From Gracilimonas sp040117685 (lineage in GTDB: Bacteria; Bacteroidota; Rhodothermia; Balneolales; Balneolaceae): a DNA stretch of 64,000 nt. Where the stretch lies: positions 37,070 through 101,069 of the forward strand of contig NZ_JBEDYP020000007.1 in assembly GCF_040117685.2 (NCBI RefSeq), written 5' to 3'. This document shows positions 1-8,741 of the stretch, piece by piece (the stretch's first letter is position 1; every line of letters begins with the position of its first letter). The notes beneath the pieces were generated by a model, which ran no database searches, had not been told where the DNA came from, and saw nothing but the letters and a program-made list of their open reading frames with translations. The translations under genes and the position numbers were made by a program.

Positions 1-357
1 CGGACTCTCATGCCGCACCACCACCATATCAATCTTCATAGAACTAATGTTACGGATGGTATCTTTTAGCGACTCTCCCTTTTTGGTACTGGACGAGCTT
101 GTAGAGAAGTTCACTACATCTGCGCCCATACGTTTCTGAGCAAGCTCAAAAGAAAGACGTGTGCGTGTACTGTTTTCGTAAAAGAGGTTTACAATGGTCT
201 TGTCCCGAAGGGTTGGGACTTTAGGCACCGGACGATCTAAAATTTCTCTGAAGTACTTGGCCTGCTCCAATACGTAGAGGATATCATCAGCCGAGTAATC
301 CGTTAGTCCCAGCAGGTGCTTTTGTTTGAAGGGATATTCTCCGGACGGTTTATCCAT
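1..357 (-). CDS. pyrB: Aspartate carbamoyltransferase catalytic subunit, N-terminal part (cut by window edge)
   Basis: PyrB condenses carbamoyl phosphate with aspartate, the first committed step of pyrimidine synthesis, in the cytosol. Read leftward from the ATG at 357, the 119 visible residues include the carbamoyl-phosphate-binding motif ENSTRTRLSFE, followed by the KKGES segment that contributes to the neighbouring active site, and IRNISSMKIDMVVVRH. The remaining roughly 190 residues lie left of the window. The start overlaps the pyrR stop (350-352) by 8 nt, so the two genes are translationally coupled. Family assignment is secure from the STRTR motif; ornithine carbamoyltransferase is less likely given the pyrR partner. 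Confidence 0.93.
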   Translation of the reverse strand, partial: MDKPSGEYPFKQKHLLGLTDYSADDILYVLEQAKYFREILDRPVPKVPTLRDKTIVNLFYENSTRTRLSFELAQKRMGADVVNFSTSSSSTKKGESLKDTIRNISSMKIDMVVVRHESP

Positions 358-901
358 TCTCCGCTACCTCCACTTCTACTACATACACGGCATCCTCGCC
401 GTCTAACTCATTCACTTTTACCCGTACTTCTTCATTTTCATAGGTGGGCACATACATCCCCATATAGTCTGCGGCTACCGGCAGCTCCCGATGCCCTCGA
501 TCAATCATACAACAAAACTTAATGCTTCTCGGTCGGCCATAGGCCATAAGTGCATCCATTGCTGAGCGTACCGTGCGACCGGTGTACAGCACATCATCAA
601 CCAACACAATATCACGGTCGTATAAATCGAAGGGAATCTCAGTAACTTTAACTTCGGGCATTTTCAGTTTGGAGCGATAATCATCCCGATAAAAGGTTAC
701 ATCCAGCACCCCGAAATCGATGGATGTATTGAAGGATTTCCTGATTTCTTCCACGATGCGTTTCCCCATGTGAACACCGCGCGTCTGCATTCCTACGATG
801 GCAAGGCGGCCAACATCATCATAGCCTTCCAAAAATTGATGGGCAAACCGCAGGTAAATGCGATCCAGATCTTCGGCCGTCATGATTTGTGCTTTCTTCA
901 A
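350..901 (-). CDS. pyrR: PyrR: pyrimidine operon regulator / uracil phosphoribosyltransferase
   Basis: PyrR is a PRTase-fold protein that in other bacteria binds pyr mRNA leaders and also makes UMP from uracil and PRPP. The PRPP-binding loop is visible at residues 98-110 (IVLVDDVLYTGRT), and the 183-aa length is normal. The N-terminus KAQIMTAEDLDRIY aligns with the usual PyrR start only if the TTG at 901 is used; the alternative ATG at 883 would remove KAQI. An AAGG about 11 nt upstream of the TTG fits. It heads a leftward operon with pyrB. A perfect inverted repeat lies in its leader, but I could not recognise a classical PyrR attenuator. Confidence 0.93.
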   Translation of the reverse strand: MKKAQIMTAEDLDRIYLRFAHQFLEGYDDVGRLAIVGMQTRGVHMGKRIVEEIRKSFNTSIDFGVLDVTFYRDDYRSKLKMPEVKVTEIPFDLYDRDIVLVDDVLYTGRTVRSAMDALMAYGRPRSIKFCCMIDRGHRELPVAADYMGMYVPTYENEEVRVKVNELDGEDAVYVVEVEVAENG

Positions 902-923
902 GCGGGGATACCTTCTTTTTTTG

Positions 924-941
924 AACGCTAAAGTTAGCGTT
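924..941. repeat. Perfect inverted repeat in the pyrR leader
   Basis: AACGCTAA and TTAGCGTT are separated by two bases, about 23-40 nt upstream of the pyrR start. Read in the pyrR direction it is followed by a run of A, not U, so it is not a simple terminator. It could be part of a PyrR-responsive leader or a regulator site. The rest of the 902-1167 divergent region between pyrR and sucC should hold both promoters, but none was clearly recognised. Confidence 0.45.
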
Positions 942-1167
942 TGTATGCTGTAAATGCCAAAGGAAAGTAACAGAAAGCTCAGTCTTAAATATCAGCCATG
1001 AAATGCTTTCTGTCCAATTGCGCGTTATAATTCCTCTATTTTGACACAAATGGTAATGTAAAAGGATATCTAATAAAACCGACTGGCTAAAGTTACCTTT
1101 CTTTTAGCTCCTAATCTCGGTATTATTGGCACCCGAAAAATCGCTTTTAATACTTAAAAATGTATCC

Positions 1168-2373
1168 ATGAAAATACACGAGTATCAGGCCAAAGAAATT
1201 CTTGAAAAATACAACGTCGCAGTTCCGGCCGGAATTGCAACAACTACCGTAGAAGAAACGGTTGAGGCTGCCAAAAAACTGAAAGAAGACGGAGCCTCCC
1301 TTTTTGTTGTGAAGGCTCAGATTCATGCCGGCGGACGAGGTAAAGGCCGAACTAAAAAGAATAACGCCAAAGGAGTTATCCTCTGCAAAACCATCGATGA
1401 GGTAAAAGAAGCAGCCGAATCTTTGCTCGGAGATGTGCTCGTGACGATCCAAACCGGGGAAGAAGGCCAGCTGGTGCAGCGCCTGTACGTAACCGATGGT
1501 GTTGACATCAAATCCGAGTTCTACCTGGGTATTTTGATGGATCGTGCGGTCAGCAAAAACGTGATCATGGCCTCTACTGAAGGTGGCGTTGAGATTGAAA
1601 AGGTTGCAGAAGAAACACCTGAGAAAATCGTTAAGGAATGGGTTGAGCCGGGGATGGATCTCCAGCCAAACCAGGCACGACGTATTGCTTTTGCATTAGG
1701 ACTTGAAGGAGACGCACTCAAGAAGGGCATCAAATTTGTGCAAGCTCTGTACAAGGCTTATGAAGAGACTGATGCCAACATGTTCGAGATTAATCCGCTG
1801 ATTGTCACTCCGGATAATGACGTTTACGCGCTGGATGCCAAAGTAACTTTTGATGACAATGCGCTTTATCGTCACAAAGATCTGGCTGAGCTCAAAGATG
1901 AGTCGGAAGAAAACCCACTGGAACTGGAAGCTCAAAAGTACAACCTCAACTACATCAAGCTGGATGGAAATGTTGGGTGTATGGTAAATGGTGCCGGACT
2001 TGCGATGGCAACCATGGATATCATCAAGCTTTCCGGTGGTGAACCTGCTAACTTCCTCGATGTAGGTGGTGGAGCTAATGTTGAGACCGTGAAAAACGGT
2101 TTCCGTATCATCCTTGAAGATCAAAACGTAAAGGCCATTCTGATCAATATTTTTGGTGGAATTGTTCGTTGCGATCGTGTTGCAAACGGTGTAATTGAAG
2201 CTGTAAAAGACCCTGAGATTGCTGAGAAAGTAAAAGATGTGCCTATTATCGTACGTCTTCAGGGAACCAATGCTAAAGAAGCCAAAGAGATCATTGATAA
2301 CAGCGACCTCAATGTAATTTCTGCCGTATTGCTTAAAGAAGCCGCCGAAGAAGTTTCCAAAGTGCTGGCTTAA
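1168..2373 (+). CDS. sucC: Succinyl-CoA synthetase (ADP-forming), beta subunit
   Basis: SucC is the ATP-grasp subunit that, with SucD, interconverts succinyl-CoA and succinate with substrate-level phosphorylation in the TCA cycle. The start at ATG 1168 gives the family N-terminus MKIHEYQAKEILEKYNV and 401 residues, the usual size; an in-frame TTG at 1126 would add a non-conserved 14-residue leader. ATP-grasp features include GGRGKGRTKKNNAKGV near residue 50 and FEINPL near 200. The C-terminal ligase domain carries NFLDVGGGAN and NIFGGIVRCDRVA. sucD is not adjacent, and a strong terminator follows directly, so the gene is monocistronic here and its partner must be elsewhere. Confidence 0.96.
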   Translation: MKIHEYQAKEILEKYNVAVPAGIATTTVEETVEAAKKLKEDGASLFVVKAQIHAGGRGKGRTKKNNAKGVILCKTIDEVKEAAESLLGDVLVTIQTGEEGQLVQRLYVTDGVDIKSEFYLGILMDRAVSKNVIMASTEGGVEIEKVAEETPEKIVKEWVEPGMDLQPNQARRIAFALGLEGDALKKGIKFVQALYKAYEETDANMFEINPLIVTPDNDVYALDAKVTFDDNALYRHKDLAELKDESEENPLELEAQKYNLNYIKLDGNVGCMVNGAGLAMATMDIIKLSGGEPANFLDVGGGANVETVKNGFRIILEDQNVKAILINIFGGIVRCDRVANGVIEAVKDPEIAEKVKDVPIIVRLQGTNAKEAKEIIDNSDLNVISAVLLKEAAEEVSKVLA

Positions 2374-2397
2374 GCAGATAAGAATTAAACAATTCTA

Positions 2398-2430
2398 AGC
2401 CTGATCTGTAAAAAGATCAGGCTTTTTTTA
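2398..2430 (+). terminator. Rho-independent terminator of sucC
   Basis: A perfect 10-bp stem (AGCCTGATCT at 2398-2407, AGATCAGGCT at 2414-2423) with a 6-nt loop is followed by a T run. It sits 25 nt after the sucC stop. Confidence 0.92.
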
Positions 2431-2466
2431 TTTATAATTGGTTAATTGTCATCTTACACAACGCTT

Positions 2467-2838
2467 ATGAAACCATTTGATATAGAAATAACCTCCATCT
2501 CAAAGGGGCCTGAAGAGCTTACCTATCAGCTTCCGATCAATGCGACCGTTCAGAAGCAAATTCCCGCCAAAAACCGCTCTGATTATTTTATAGCTGAATT
2601 GGAGAACAGCGTGTTTTGGGTGGATAAGAAGAAAGGCATCAACACCGAGATCAATCATATCGTAATCTGCACCAAGAAAAAGAGTCAGTTTGTGGAAAAG
2701 GATATGAAAGACGTAATCATTGCCATTGCCTACGTTCTGGACGAATCGGTGAACACAGACAAGGTCTTAGATCTTAAAAAGATTAAGTATGTAGCGGACG
2801 GAACGGCTTCTGCCACCAAAAAGTGGGGACTCTTCTGA
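2467..2838 (+). CDS. Hypothetical protein, 123 aa
   Basis: I do not recognise this protein. Translation from ATG 2467 gives a soluble, lysine-rich 123-residue product with no signal peptide or membrane segment. It begins MKPFDIEITSISKGPEEL and ends TASATKKWGLF. A TTG at 2446 would extend it by seven residues but overlaps the sucC terminator region, so the ATG is preferred. It is convergent with bshA, the stop codons being only a few bases apart. The regular alternation of charged and hydrophobic residues without low complexity suggests a real gene; the function is unknown. Confidence 0.7.
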   Translation: MKPFDIEITSISKGPEELTYQLPINATVQKQIPAKNRSDYFIAELENSVFWVDKKKGINTEINHIVICTKKKSQFVEKDMKDVIIAIAYVLDESVNTDKVLDLKKIKYVADGTASATKKWGLF

Positions 2839-2842
2839 TTAA

Positions 2843-3985
2843 TTAAACGCTATGCAATAGTTTTGCGCTAACGTCCTCGTAGAACCTCTCGTATTCTTCA
2901 ACCACTACATCCTGATTGTATCTTTCTGCCTGCTTTCTGGCATTGGCTGCCATTTTACTATGAAGTTTAGGATCGGAAAGAATTTTAACTCCGTATTCGG
3001 CCATGCAATCTACATCATCCAGATCGCACAGATATCCGGTTTCTCCATGAACATTCACTTCCGGCAGGCCGCCAATATTGGAACTGATTACAGGTACACT
3101 GCAACTCATGGCTTCCAGGGCGGCCAAACCAAAAGTTTCTGAACCTGAAGGAATCAGGAACAGATCGGCGATCGAAAGCACATCTTCCACTTGCTCCAAC
3201 TTCCCGAGGAAGCGAACATGCTCACAAATTCCCAGGTCACGACATTGTTGCTCAGCTTTCTGGCGATCAGGCCCATCTCCAACCAGCAGCAACTTGGATT
3301 CAATACCCGATTCTAAAATCTTAGCAAAAACGGTGATTACTTCCGGCACCCGTTTCACTTTCCTAAAGTTAGACACATGGACAATTACCTTTTCATCGTT
3401 CGGGCATATGGCTTTCTTAAAATGACTTTTATTGGACTTTTTAAAGCGATCCAGGTCAATAAAGTTGGGAATTACCTTGATATCCTGCTTGATGCTGAAC
3501 CGATCGTACGTTTCCTGCTTCAGAAACTCCGAAACGGCCGTCACGCCATCACTTTTATCTATCGAGAATTCTACCACGTGCTTATAACTCGGGTCACTCC
3601 CAACCAGTGTGATATCTGTTCCATGAAGTGTGGTGACCACAGGAACATGACGGGCTTTTTCTGCCATAATTTGCTTGGCTAAATACGCGCTGGTTGCGTG
3701 AGGTAAGGCATAATGAACATGCAATAAATCCAGATCCTGGTACTCAATAAGATTTACCATTTGCGTAGCCAGGGCAAGATCATAGGGTGGATATTCAAAC
3801 AATGGATAGGAATTGATAGACACCTCGTGGTAGGTAATACCGGTTTCGAGCGTATCGAGCCGGGCCGGTTTTGCATAACTCATCATGTGAATATTATGAC
3901 CTTTTTTAGCCAGTGTTTTCGCCAACTCAGTAGCAACAACACCACTTCCGCCAAAAGTAGGGTAACAGACAATTCCTATATTCAT
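2843..3985 (-). CDS. bshA: N-acetyl-alpha-D-glucosaminyl L-malate synthase BshA
   Basis: BshA is a GT4-family glycosyltransferase that joins UDP-GlcNAc to L-malate, the first step of bacillithiol (low-molecular-weight thiol) synthesis. The N-terminus MNIGIVCYPTFGGSGVVATE has the glycine loop typical of the family, followed by HVHYALPHATSAYLA. The donor-binding motif of GT4 enzymes appears near residue 285-300 (PSGSETFGLAALEAMS). At 380 residues it has the family length, and the whole protein matches the BshA subfamily better than other GT4 enzymes. bshB and bshC are not seen in the window, so the pathway is scattered. Confidence 0.92.
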   Translation of the reverse strand: MNIGIVCYPTFGGSGVVATELAKTLAKKGHNIHMMSYAKPARLDTLETGITYHEVSINSYPLFEYPPYDLALATQMVNLIEYQDLDLLHVHYALPHATSAYLAKQIMAEKARHVPVVTTLHGTDITLVGSDPSYKHVVEFSIDKSDGVTAVSEFLKQETYDRFSIKQDIKVIPNFIDLDRFKKSNKSHFKKAICPNDEKVIVHVSNFRKVKRVPEVITVFAKILESGIESKLLLVGDGPDRQKAEQQCRDLGICEHVRFLGKLEQVEDVLSIADLFLIPSGSETFGLAALEAMSCSVPVISSNIGGLPEVNVHGETGYLCDLDDVDCMAEYGVKILSDPKLHSKMAANARKQAERYNQDVVVEEYERFYEDVSAKLLHSV

Positions 3986-4202
3986 TCCAATAATTAAGGT
4001 TATCGGGTTAGATGTATTGAACTCAAAAATACATAAACTATTGCAGTGATTAGCAGCTCAACACAAGGTTTAACAGTTTGGTTTCAAACAAATTGATTTC
4101 CTTATCGCCCAAAAGAAAAAACTATGCGAGCATTTCTTATACAAGCGTTCATTTTTGTATATTTATGAATTGTAACAGCATAAAAAACCGCACATAACTC
4201 CA

Positions 4203-4958
4203 ATGGCAGGACATTCGAAATGGGCGAACATTCGCCACAAGAAAGCTAAAGAAGACGCTAAGCGCTCTAAGATTTTTACCAAACACATCAAGGAAATTAC
4301 TGTAGCAGCCCGCGAAGGCGGCGGTGATGTGGATGGAAACCCCCGCTTGTCTCTTGCCATCGAAAATGCCAAAGCGGATAACGTCCCTAAAGACAATATT
4401 GAAAGAGCCATTAAACGTGGCACCGGTGAGGATACCGGCGGAGCAAGCTATGAAGAAACCACTTTTGAAGGATACGGCCCGGGAGGCATTGCCTATTTTA
4501 TCGAAGTCACTACCGACAATAATAACCGAACTGTAAGCGACATCCGGCACATTTTTACCAAACACGGGGGTAATATGGGCACCAATGGTTCCGTTGGTTA
4601 TATGTTTGAACAAAAGGGCATGATTCAGGTGTCTTCAGAAGGACTTGATGATGAGGAGTTTATGCTTGAAGCTATTGACGCTGGTGCTACCGATGTAGAT
4701 ACCGACGATGAAATGTTCATGGTTTACACGACCCGTGAAGAACTTTTTGAAGTGCGAAATCGTCTTGAAGAGTCCGGTTATGAAATTGAAAATGCTTCGT
4801 TAATACGGGAAGCCGTTACCGAAACCAAGGTGGATGAAGACACAGCCGTCTCAAATTTAAAGATGATGGAAAAGTTTGAAGAGAATGACGATGTCAACAA
4901 TGTATTCACCAATATGTTGATGGATGATGAAACCGTAGCCCTTGCTGAAAACCTATAA
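4203..4958 (+). CDS. yebC: YebC/PmpR family protein
   Basis: This 251-aa protein has the family start MAGHSKWANIRHKKAKEDA, then AREGGGDVDGNPRLSLAIENAK and the conserved YEGYGPGG-type segment (FEGYGPGGIAYFIEV). Members were long described as DNA-binding transcription regulators, and more recently as translation factors that relieve ribosome stalling at proline stretches. The bat-type cluster starts 6 nt after its stop, so it probably heads that transcript. Confidence 0.95.
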   Translation: MAGHSKWANIRHKKAKEDAKRSKIFTKHIKEITVAAREGGGDVDGNPRLSLAIENAKADNVPKDNIERAIKRGTGEDTGGASYEETTFEGYGPGGIAYFIEVTTDNNNRTVSDIRHIFTKHGGNMGTNGSVGYMFEQKGMIQVSSEGLDDEEFMLEAIDAGATDVDTDDEMFMVYTTREELFEVRNRLEESGYEIENASLIREAVTETKVDEDTAVSNLKMMEKFEENDDVNNVFTNMLMDDETVALAENL

Positions 4959-4964
4959 TTTAGA

Positions 4965-5609
4965 ATGACCCGCACGCTTTCATACATAGCGCTTTTATTT
5001 TTGCTGACAGCTTCGGCTGTATCGGATGGCCGGGAAGCCAACAAGGCTTATGAGAAAGGTGATTATCAACAAGCGGAACAACTTTACCTTTCTGCCATAG
5101 AACAAGACCCTGATAACGCCCGGCTGTATTTCAATCTTGGGAATGCACAGGCCAAACAAGGAAAAGTGGAAGAAGCCATTCAATCATATATGGAATACAG
5201 AAGCCTTGCGCAATCACCTGAAGATAAAGCAAAAGCAGAGTATAATATCGGTACGTTGTTGACCGAAACACAAAAATGGAAGCCGGCTGCAACGCATTTC
5301 AAAAATGCGCTGAAGCTGAATCCGGGCGATGTAGACGCAAAGCATAATTATGAACAAGCCCTTGCCAAACAACAAGAGCAGGAAGAGGAACAGGAAGGGC
5401 AGGATCAAAACCAGCAGAATCAGCCACCGCCTGAACCCAGCGAATTTGCTTTAGCCATGAAAGAACAAGCTGAAAAACTGGTAGCTCAGCGCAAGTATGC
5501 CGAGGCATATAATTTAATGCAACGCGCCCTTGATGCCGATGATACCGTACGGGCTTTTAACGATTTCATCGAACGAATTAAAAATGTATCAGACATAGAC
5601 TCAAATTGA
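4965..5609 (+). CDS. batC: BatC-like secreted TPR protein
   Basis: The 214-aa protein starts with a signal peptide (MTRTLSYIALLFLLTASAVS) and then carries TPR repeats from about residue 25 to 125 (ANKAYEKGDYQQAEQLYLSA, ARLYFNLGNAQAKQGKVEEA, AEYNIGTLLTE). A Glu/Gln-rich linker and one more TPR-like hairpin follow. This matches BatC of the Bacteroides aerotolerance (bat) cluster. It starts 6 nt after yebC and its stop overlaps the region just before the next ATG. The bat proteins are thought to act in the periplasm on envelope or oxidative stress; the mechanism is not established. BatA/BatB (VWA-domain proteins) are not in the window. Confidence 0.8.
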   Translation: MTRTLSYIALLFLLTASAVSDGREANKAYEKGDYQQAEQLYLSAIEQDPDNARLYFNLGNAQAKQGKVEEAIQSYMEYRSLAQSPEDKAKAEYNIGTLLTETQKWKPAATHFKNALKLNPGDVDAKHNYEQALAKQQEQEEEQEGQDQNQQNQPPPEPSEFALAMKEQAEKLVAQRKYAEAYNLMQRALDADDTVRAFNDFIERIKNVSDIDSN

Positions 5610-5611
5610 CC

Positions 5612-6142
5612 ATGAAGAAACTGATTGCTTTTATTTTTTTCCTTTTGGTTACGACCGTTGTTTTTGCACAATCGCAGAGTGCCGAACATTACTTCCATGG
5701 CGGGGCTCAGTCGTTCATTAATTCTGATTTGCAAGCCGCTATCGATCAGGTTCAAACCGGGCTTAATCAATATCCGAATAATCCAAAACTGAGTGCCCTG
5801 ATGCAGAAGCTTCAGGAAGAACAGAAGAAACAGCAACAACAGCAGAATCAGGATCAGCAGCAGCAACAGAACCAGCAAAATCAACAACAACAGGATCAAG
5901 AGCAGCAAAATCAGGAAGAGCAGCAGGAACAGGAAAATCAGGAGCAAGAGCAAAGTGAAGGAGAAGAACAGCAGGAACAAGACCCTCAGGAGATGAACCC
6001 GGAAGACCTGAACTCTCAGCAGATCAGTAAAGAAGATGCGGAGAAAATCCTGCAGGCCCTGGCCCAGAAAGAGAAAGAATTACTGAAAGAATTCAAGAAG
6101 AAAAAATCGGATGGAAGCGCCAAGCATGACAAAGATTGGTAA
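5612..6142 (+). CDS. Secreted Gln/Glu-rich low-complexity protein of the bat cluster
   Basis: From ATG 5612 this 176-aa protein has a clear signal peptide (MKKLIAFIFFLLVTTVVFAQ), a short helical segment resembling a single TPR (residues about 24-65), then some 65 residues of almost pure Gln with Glu, Asn and Asp. It ends with a charged helix (ISKEDAEKILQALAQKEKEL). The last section resembles the C-terminal part of some BatC proteins, so it may be a split or duplicated BatC. It begins 2 nt after the previous stop and overlaps batD. The CAG/CAA tract could be prone to length variation. Confidence 0.75.
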   Translation: MKKLIAFIFFLLVTTVVFAQSQSAEHYFHGGAQSFINSDLQAAIDQVQTGLNQYPNNPKLSALMQKLQEEQKKQQQQQNQDQQQQQNQQNQQQQDQEQQNQEEQQEQENQEQEQSEGEEQQEQDPQEMNPEDLNSQQISKEDAEKILQALAQKEKELLKEFKKKKSDGSAKHDKDW

Positions 6143-7874
6143 ACGAACTCTTCTTCAATCCTTATTGACGTTTCTTGCTCTGGGTTGTTTTGTCACCATT
6201 CAGGCTCAGGACGTAGATGTTGAAGCCTCACTTTCAGAAGTCAATATCTATTCCGGCGAACAGGTTAGATTACAGATTATCATTTCAGGTACCAGCATGG
6301 GATCCGTTGAGCAACCTGTACTCCCTGAAATTGACGGACTTCGCTGGCTCAGAGGCAGTACTTCCCGTGGACAAAAATATTCTCTTGTTAATGGAAGTCC
6401 GACCGTTACCTACACGTTCGGTTATGCCCTGATTGCCCAAACACCAGGCAGCTACACCGTTCCGGCCATACCGGTGAATGTAAATAACGAGACCTTTCAG
6501 ACCTCCCCCATTACCTTTGAAGTGCTTGACCCATCTACCATCAATTCGGGTGATGCAGAGCGAGCTCCCAATATTTACGTGAGGCTGGAACCGAGCACTA
6601 TGAACCCCGTTGTTGGGCAACAGGTGATCGCCGATGTGGTGCTCTACTTCAAAAATGATATTGAAGTCTCTTCCTATCAACCAACACCGGGCTGGAAAGC
6701 AGAAGGGTTCTGGAAAGAAGAACTTGAGTATCCCCAACGGGCTCAAACTACTTCGACTATTGTAAATGGTATTCGCTACCAGCGGGCCCGATTAATTCAG
6801 TATGCCCTTTTCCCTACAAAATCAGGAGAGCTTACTTTAAGTCCTTTTGAGATTTCCGTTTCGGTCCGCAAACAACGAAACTCCGATCCCTTTGGGCTGG
6901 GTTTTGGGCAGGAACGGCTTAACATCGAATCCATCCCGGTATCCCTTGACGTTCAATCTCTTCCGGAAGCCCAAAATGCAGAATTCATCGGGGCAGTTGG
7001 GGATTTCGGGATCAGCAGAGAAATCTCCCCAAAAAATGCTTTTGTAGGAGAAACTATAGAGATTACCACCCGCATAAACGGCGCCGGCAATGTACCCCTG
7101 GTTAATAAACCGGAATACGACTTTCCCGAAGAACTGGAAAAATATAATCCGCAGGAAGGTTCTACCATAGACCGAAGAAACCGGCAAATTTCCGGTACTC
7201 GAACTTTTACTGATATCATCATTGCACGGAATGAAGGCACCTTCACCATACCCGAAACCCGAATTGCCCATTTCAACCCAAACTCCAACCGTTACGAAAT
7301 TACCCGTCTGCCTGCATTAACCTTCACCGCCAAGCGTGATCCTAATGCAAGCACCGTTGTCCAAAATGATTTACGGTTAGACATTCAACCCATTACAGGA
7401 CTGGCCCAATGGACTACAGCCTCTGCCACTCCGCTGCATGAGAAGGGCTGGGTGTGGACACTCATATTTTTTCCGATAGTGCTTACGGCCGCAGCTTATG
7501 GTTACAAGCAATATCATAACCGTATGAACACCGACACTGCTTTTGCACGGTCCCGAACGGCTTCTGATACAGCTACAAAAACTTTATCTAAAGCTGAACA
7601 AGCAGCAGACATCAAAGAAGGGTATCACTTGATTGAAAAAGCGCTGGTCCAATTTATAACGGATAAACTGGATCTGCCACCTGCAGGACTTTCACATAAG
7701 GATATTGCTCTGGAGATAGAACAGATTGCAGATACGGAAATGACTGCTGAACTGAAGCGATTGCTTACCAAATGCGAGACCATTGCCTACGCTCCCAATA
7801 CCACCCAGGAAACCCTCGACTCTGACATAGAAAAGACAAAAGCATTAATCAAAAAAATTGGTAAGCTGGCATGA
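6126..7874 (+). CDS. batD: BatD family protein (oxygen tolerance)
   Basis: Translation from ATG 6126 gives 582 residues with a signal peptide (MTKIGKRTLLQSLLTFLALG then CFVTIQAQ). A long beta-rich periplasmic region follows with repeated immunoglobulin-like segments (EVNIYSGEQVRLQIIISG; SPKNAFVGETIEITTRINGAGN). One membrane helix lies near residue 445-465 (VWTLIFFPIVLTAAAYGYKQ), before a cytoplasmic helical tail. This is the BatD architecture. An ATG at 6111 would add five residues before the signal peptide and is less likely. The gene overlaps the Gln-rich gene by 17 nt and batE by 4 nt (ATGA), so the group is one transcript. Confidence 0.88.
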   Translation: MTKIGKRTLLQSLLTFLALGCFVTIQAQDVDVEASLSEVNIYSGEQVRLQIIISGTSMGSVEQPVLPEIDGLRWLRGSTSRGQKYSLVNGSPTVTYTFGYALIAQTPGSYTVPAIPVNVNNETFQTSPITFEVLDPSTINSGDAERAPNIYVRLEPSTMNPVVGQQVIADVVLYFKNDIEVSSYQPTPGWKAEGFWKEELEYPQRAQTTSTIVNGIRYQRARLIQYALFPTKSGELTLSPFEISVSVRKQRNSDPFGLGFGQERLNIESIPVSLDVQSLPEAQNAEFIGAVGDFGISREISPKNAFVGETIEITTRINGAGNVPLVNKPEYDFPEELEKYNPQEGSTIDRRNRQISGTRTFTDIIIARNEGTFTIPETRIAHFNPNSNRYEITRLPALTFTAKRDPNASTVVQNDLRLDIQPITGLAQWTTASATPLHEKGWVWTLIFFPIVLTAAAYGYKQYHNRMNTDTAFARSRTASDTATKTLSKAEQAADIKEGYHLIEKALVQFITDKLDLPPAGLSHKDIALEIEQIADTEMTAELKRLLTKCETIAYAPNTTQETLDSDIEKTKALIKKIGKLA

Positions 7875-8638
7875 AGAAACTACTTACCTGCTCGGTTTGG
7901 CTTTTGCTTTCCTTTACGGCTTCGGTTGCACAGCAATCGCCCCAGGCCACATTTGATGAAGCCAACACCCTTTTTGAAAATGGTGATCTCGCAGAAGCCT
8001 TTTCCCTTTACCGGTCCATCGAAGCGTCGGGCCATGTTTCTGGTGCACTATATTTGAACATGGGGATTGCAGCCATTCAGCTCGACTCACTCGGCCTTGC
8101 CAAATTCTATTTCCTGAAAGCAACCGATTTCATAACCACGGCGTCACAGGCAGAAACAGCACTGGATTATGTGAACAGTCAATTCAGCAGACAATCGGCT
8201 ATGCTGCCTAAATTACCCTGGGATCGCGCGGTACAGTGGATCAATGAGGTGCCTTCAGCGGCCGGTTTATTTCTCATCGGCTTTATTGTCACAACCGCCG
8301 GGTTGATCCTGCTGTACCTTTCCTGGTTTTACAACTTGAGCTTTCAGAATATATCAAGCTACGTCATCGCATTGGTACTAACGGGTTCAGCTTTAGCCGG
8401 ACTGTCTTTCTATGCCGATTACGTTAATCAGCGGTACGATGCTGCCGTTTTGATTAATAATTCTCAACGGGTATTACAGGCTCCAAATACTGATGCAACA
8501 CTGGAAAGTATCGCTTACGAAGGATACGATCTAACCGTCGATCATTGGAAAAGCGAAGAACAACCTGACTGGCTTTACGTACGGCTTGGCAACGGCCAGT
8601 ACGGATGGATTCAGGATAGTGGAGTAAAAATATTATAA
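7871..8638 (+). CDS. batE: BatE-like TPR / membrane / SH3 protein
   Basis: The 255-aa protein has a signal peptide (MKKLLTCSVWLLLSFTASVA), then TPR-like hairpins (residues 25-105, FDEANTLFENGDLAEAFSLY and ALYLNMGIAAIQLDSLGLAK). Two membrane helices lie near residues 130-152 and 160-182, and the C-terminus looks like a bacterial SH3 domain ending DWLYVRLGNGQYGWIQDSGV. This is the BatE layout. ATGA overlap with batD confirms the operon. It is the last gene of the yebC-bat cluster; the next gene starts 103 nt later. Confidence 0.85.
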   Translation: MKKLLTCSVWLLLSFTASVAQQSPQATFDEANTLFENGDLAEAFSLYRSIEASGHVSGALYLNMGIAAIQLDSLGLAKFYFLKATDFITTASQAETALDYVNSQFSRQSAMLPKLPWDRAVQWINEVPSAAGLFLIGFIVTTAGLILLYLSWFYNLSFQNISSYVIALVLTGSALAGLSFYADYVNQRYDAAVLINNSQRVLQAPNTDATLESIAYEGYDLTVDHWKSEEQPDWLYVRLGNGQYGWIQDSGVKIL

Positions 8639-8741
8639 GCCTTCAATCCTCGCAGAAGTTTATATCAAGCTTGACTATTTTTGCGTATATAGGTGCTTAA
8701 AAATTAATACAGATAAAACACAAAATAATTTCCCTTCATTA

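Noticed and set aside
5486..5980. Leftward leucine-rich 'membrane protein' opposite the Gln-rich gene
   Set aside because: The Leu runs are the antisense reading of CAG/CAA codons; the rightward gene has a signal peptide and operon context.
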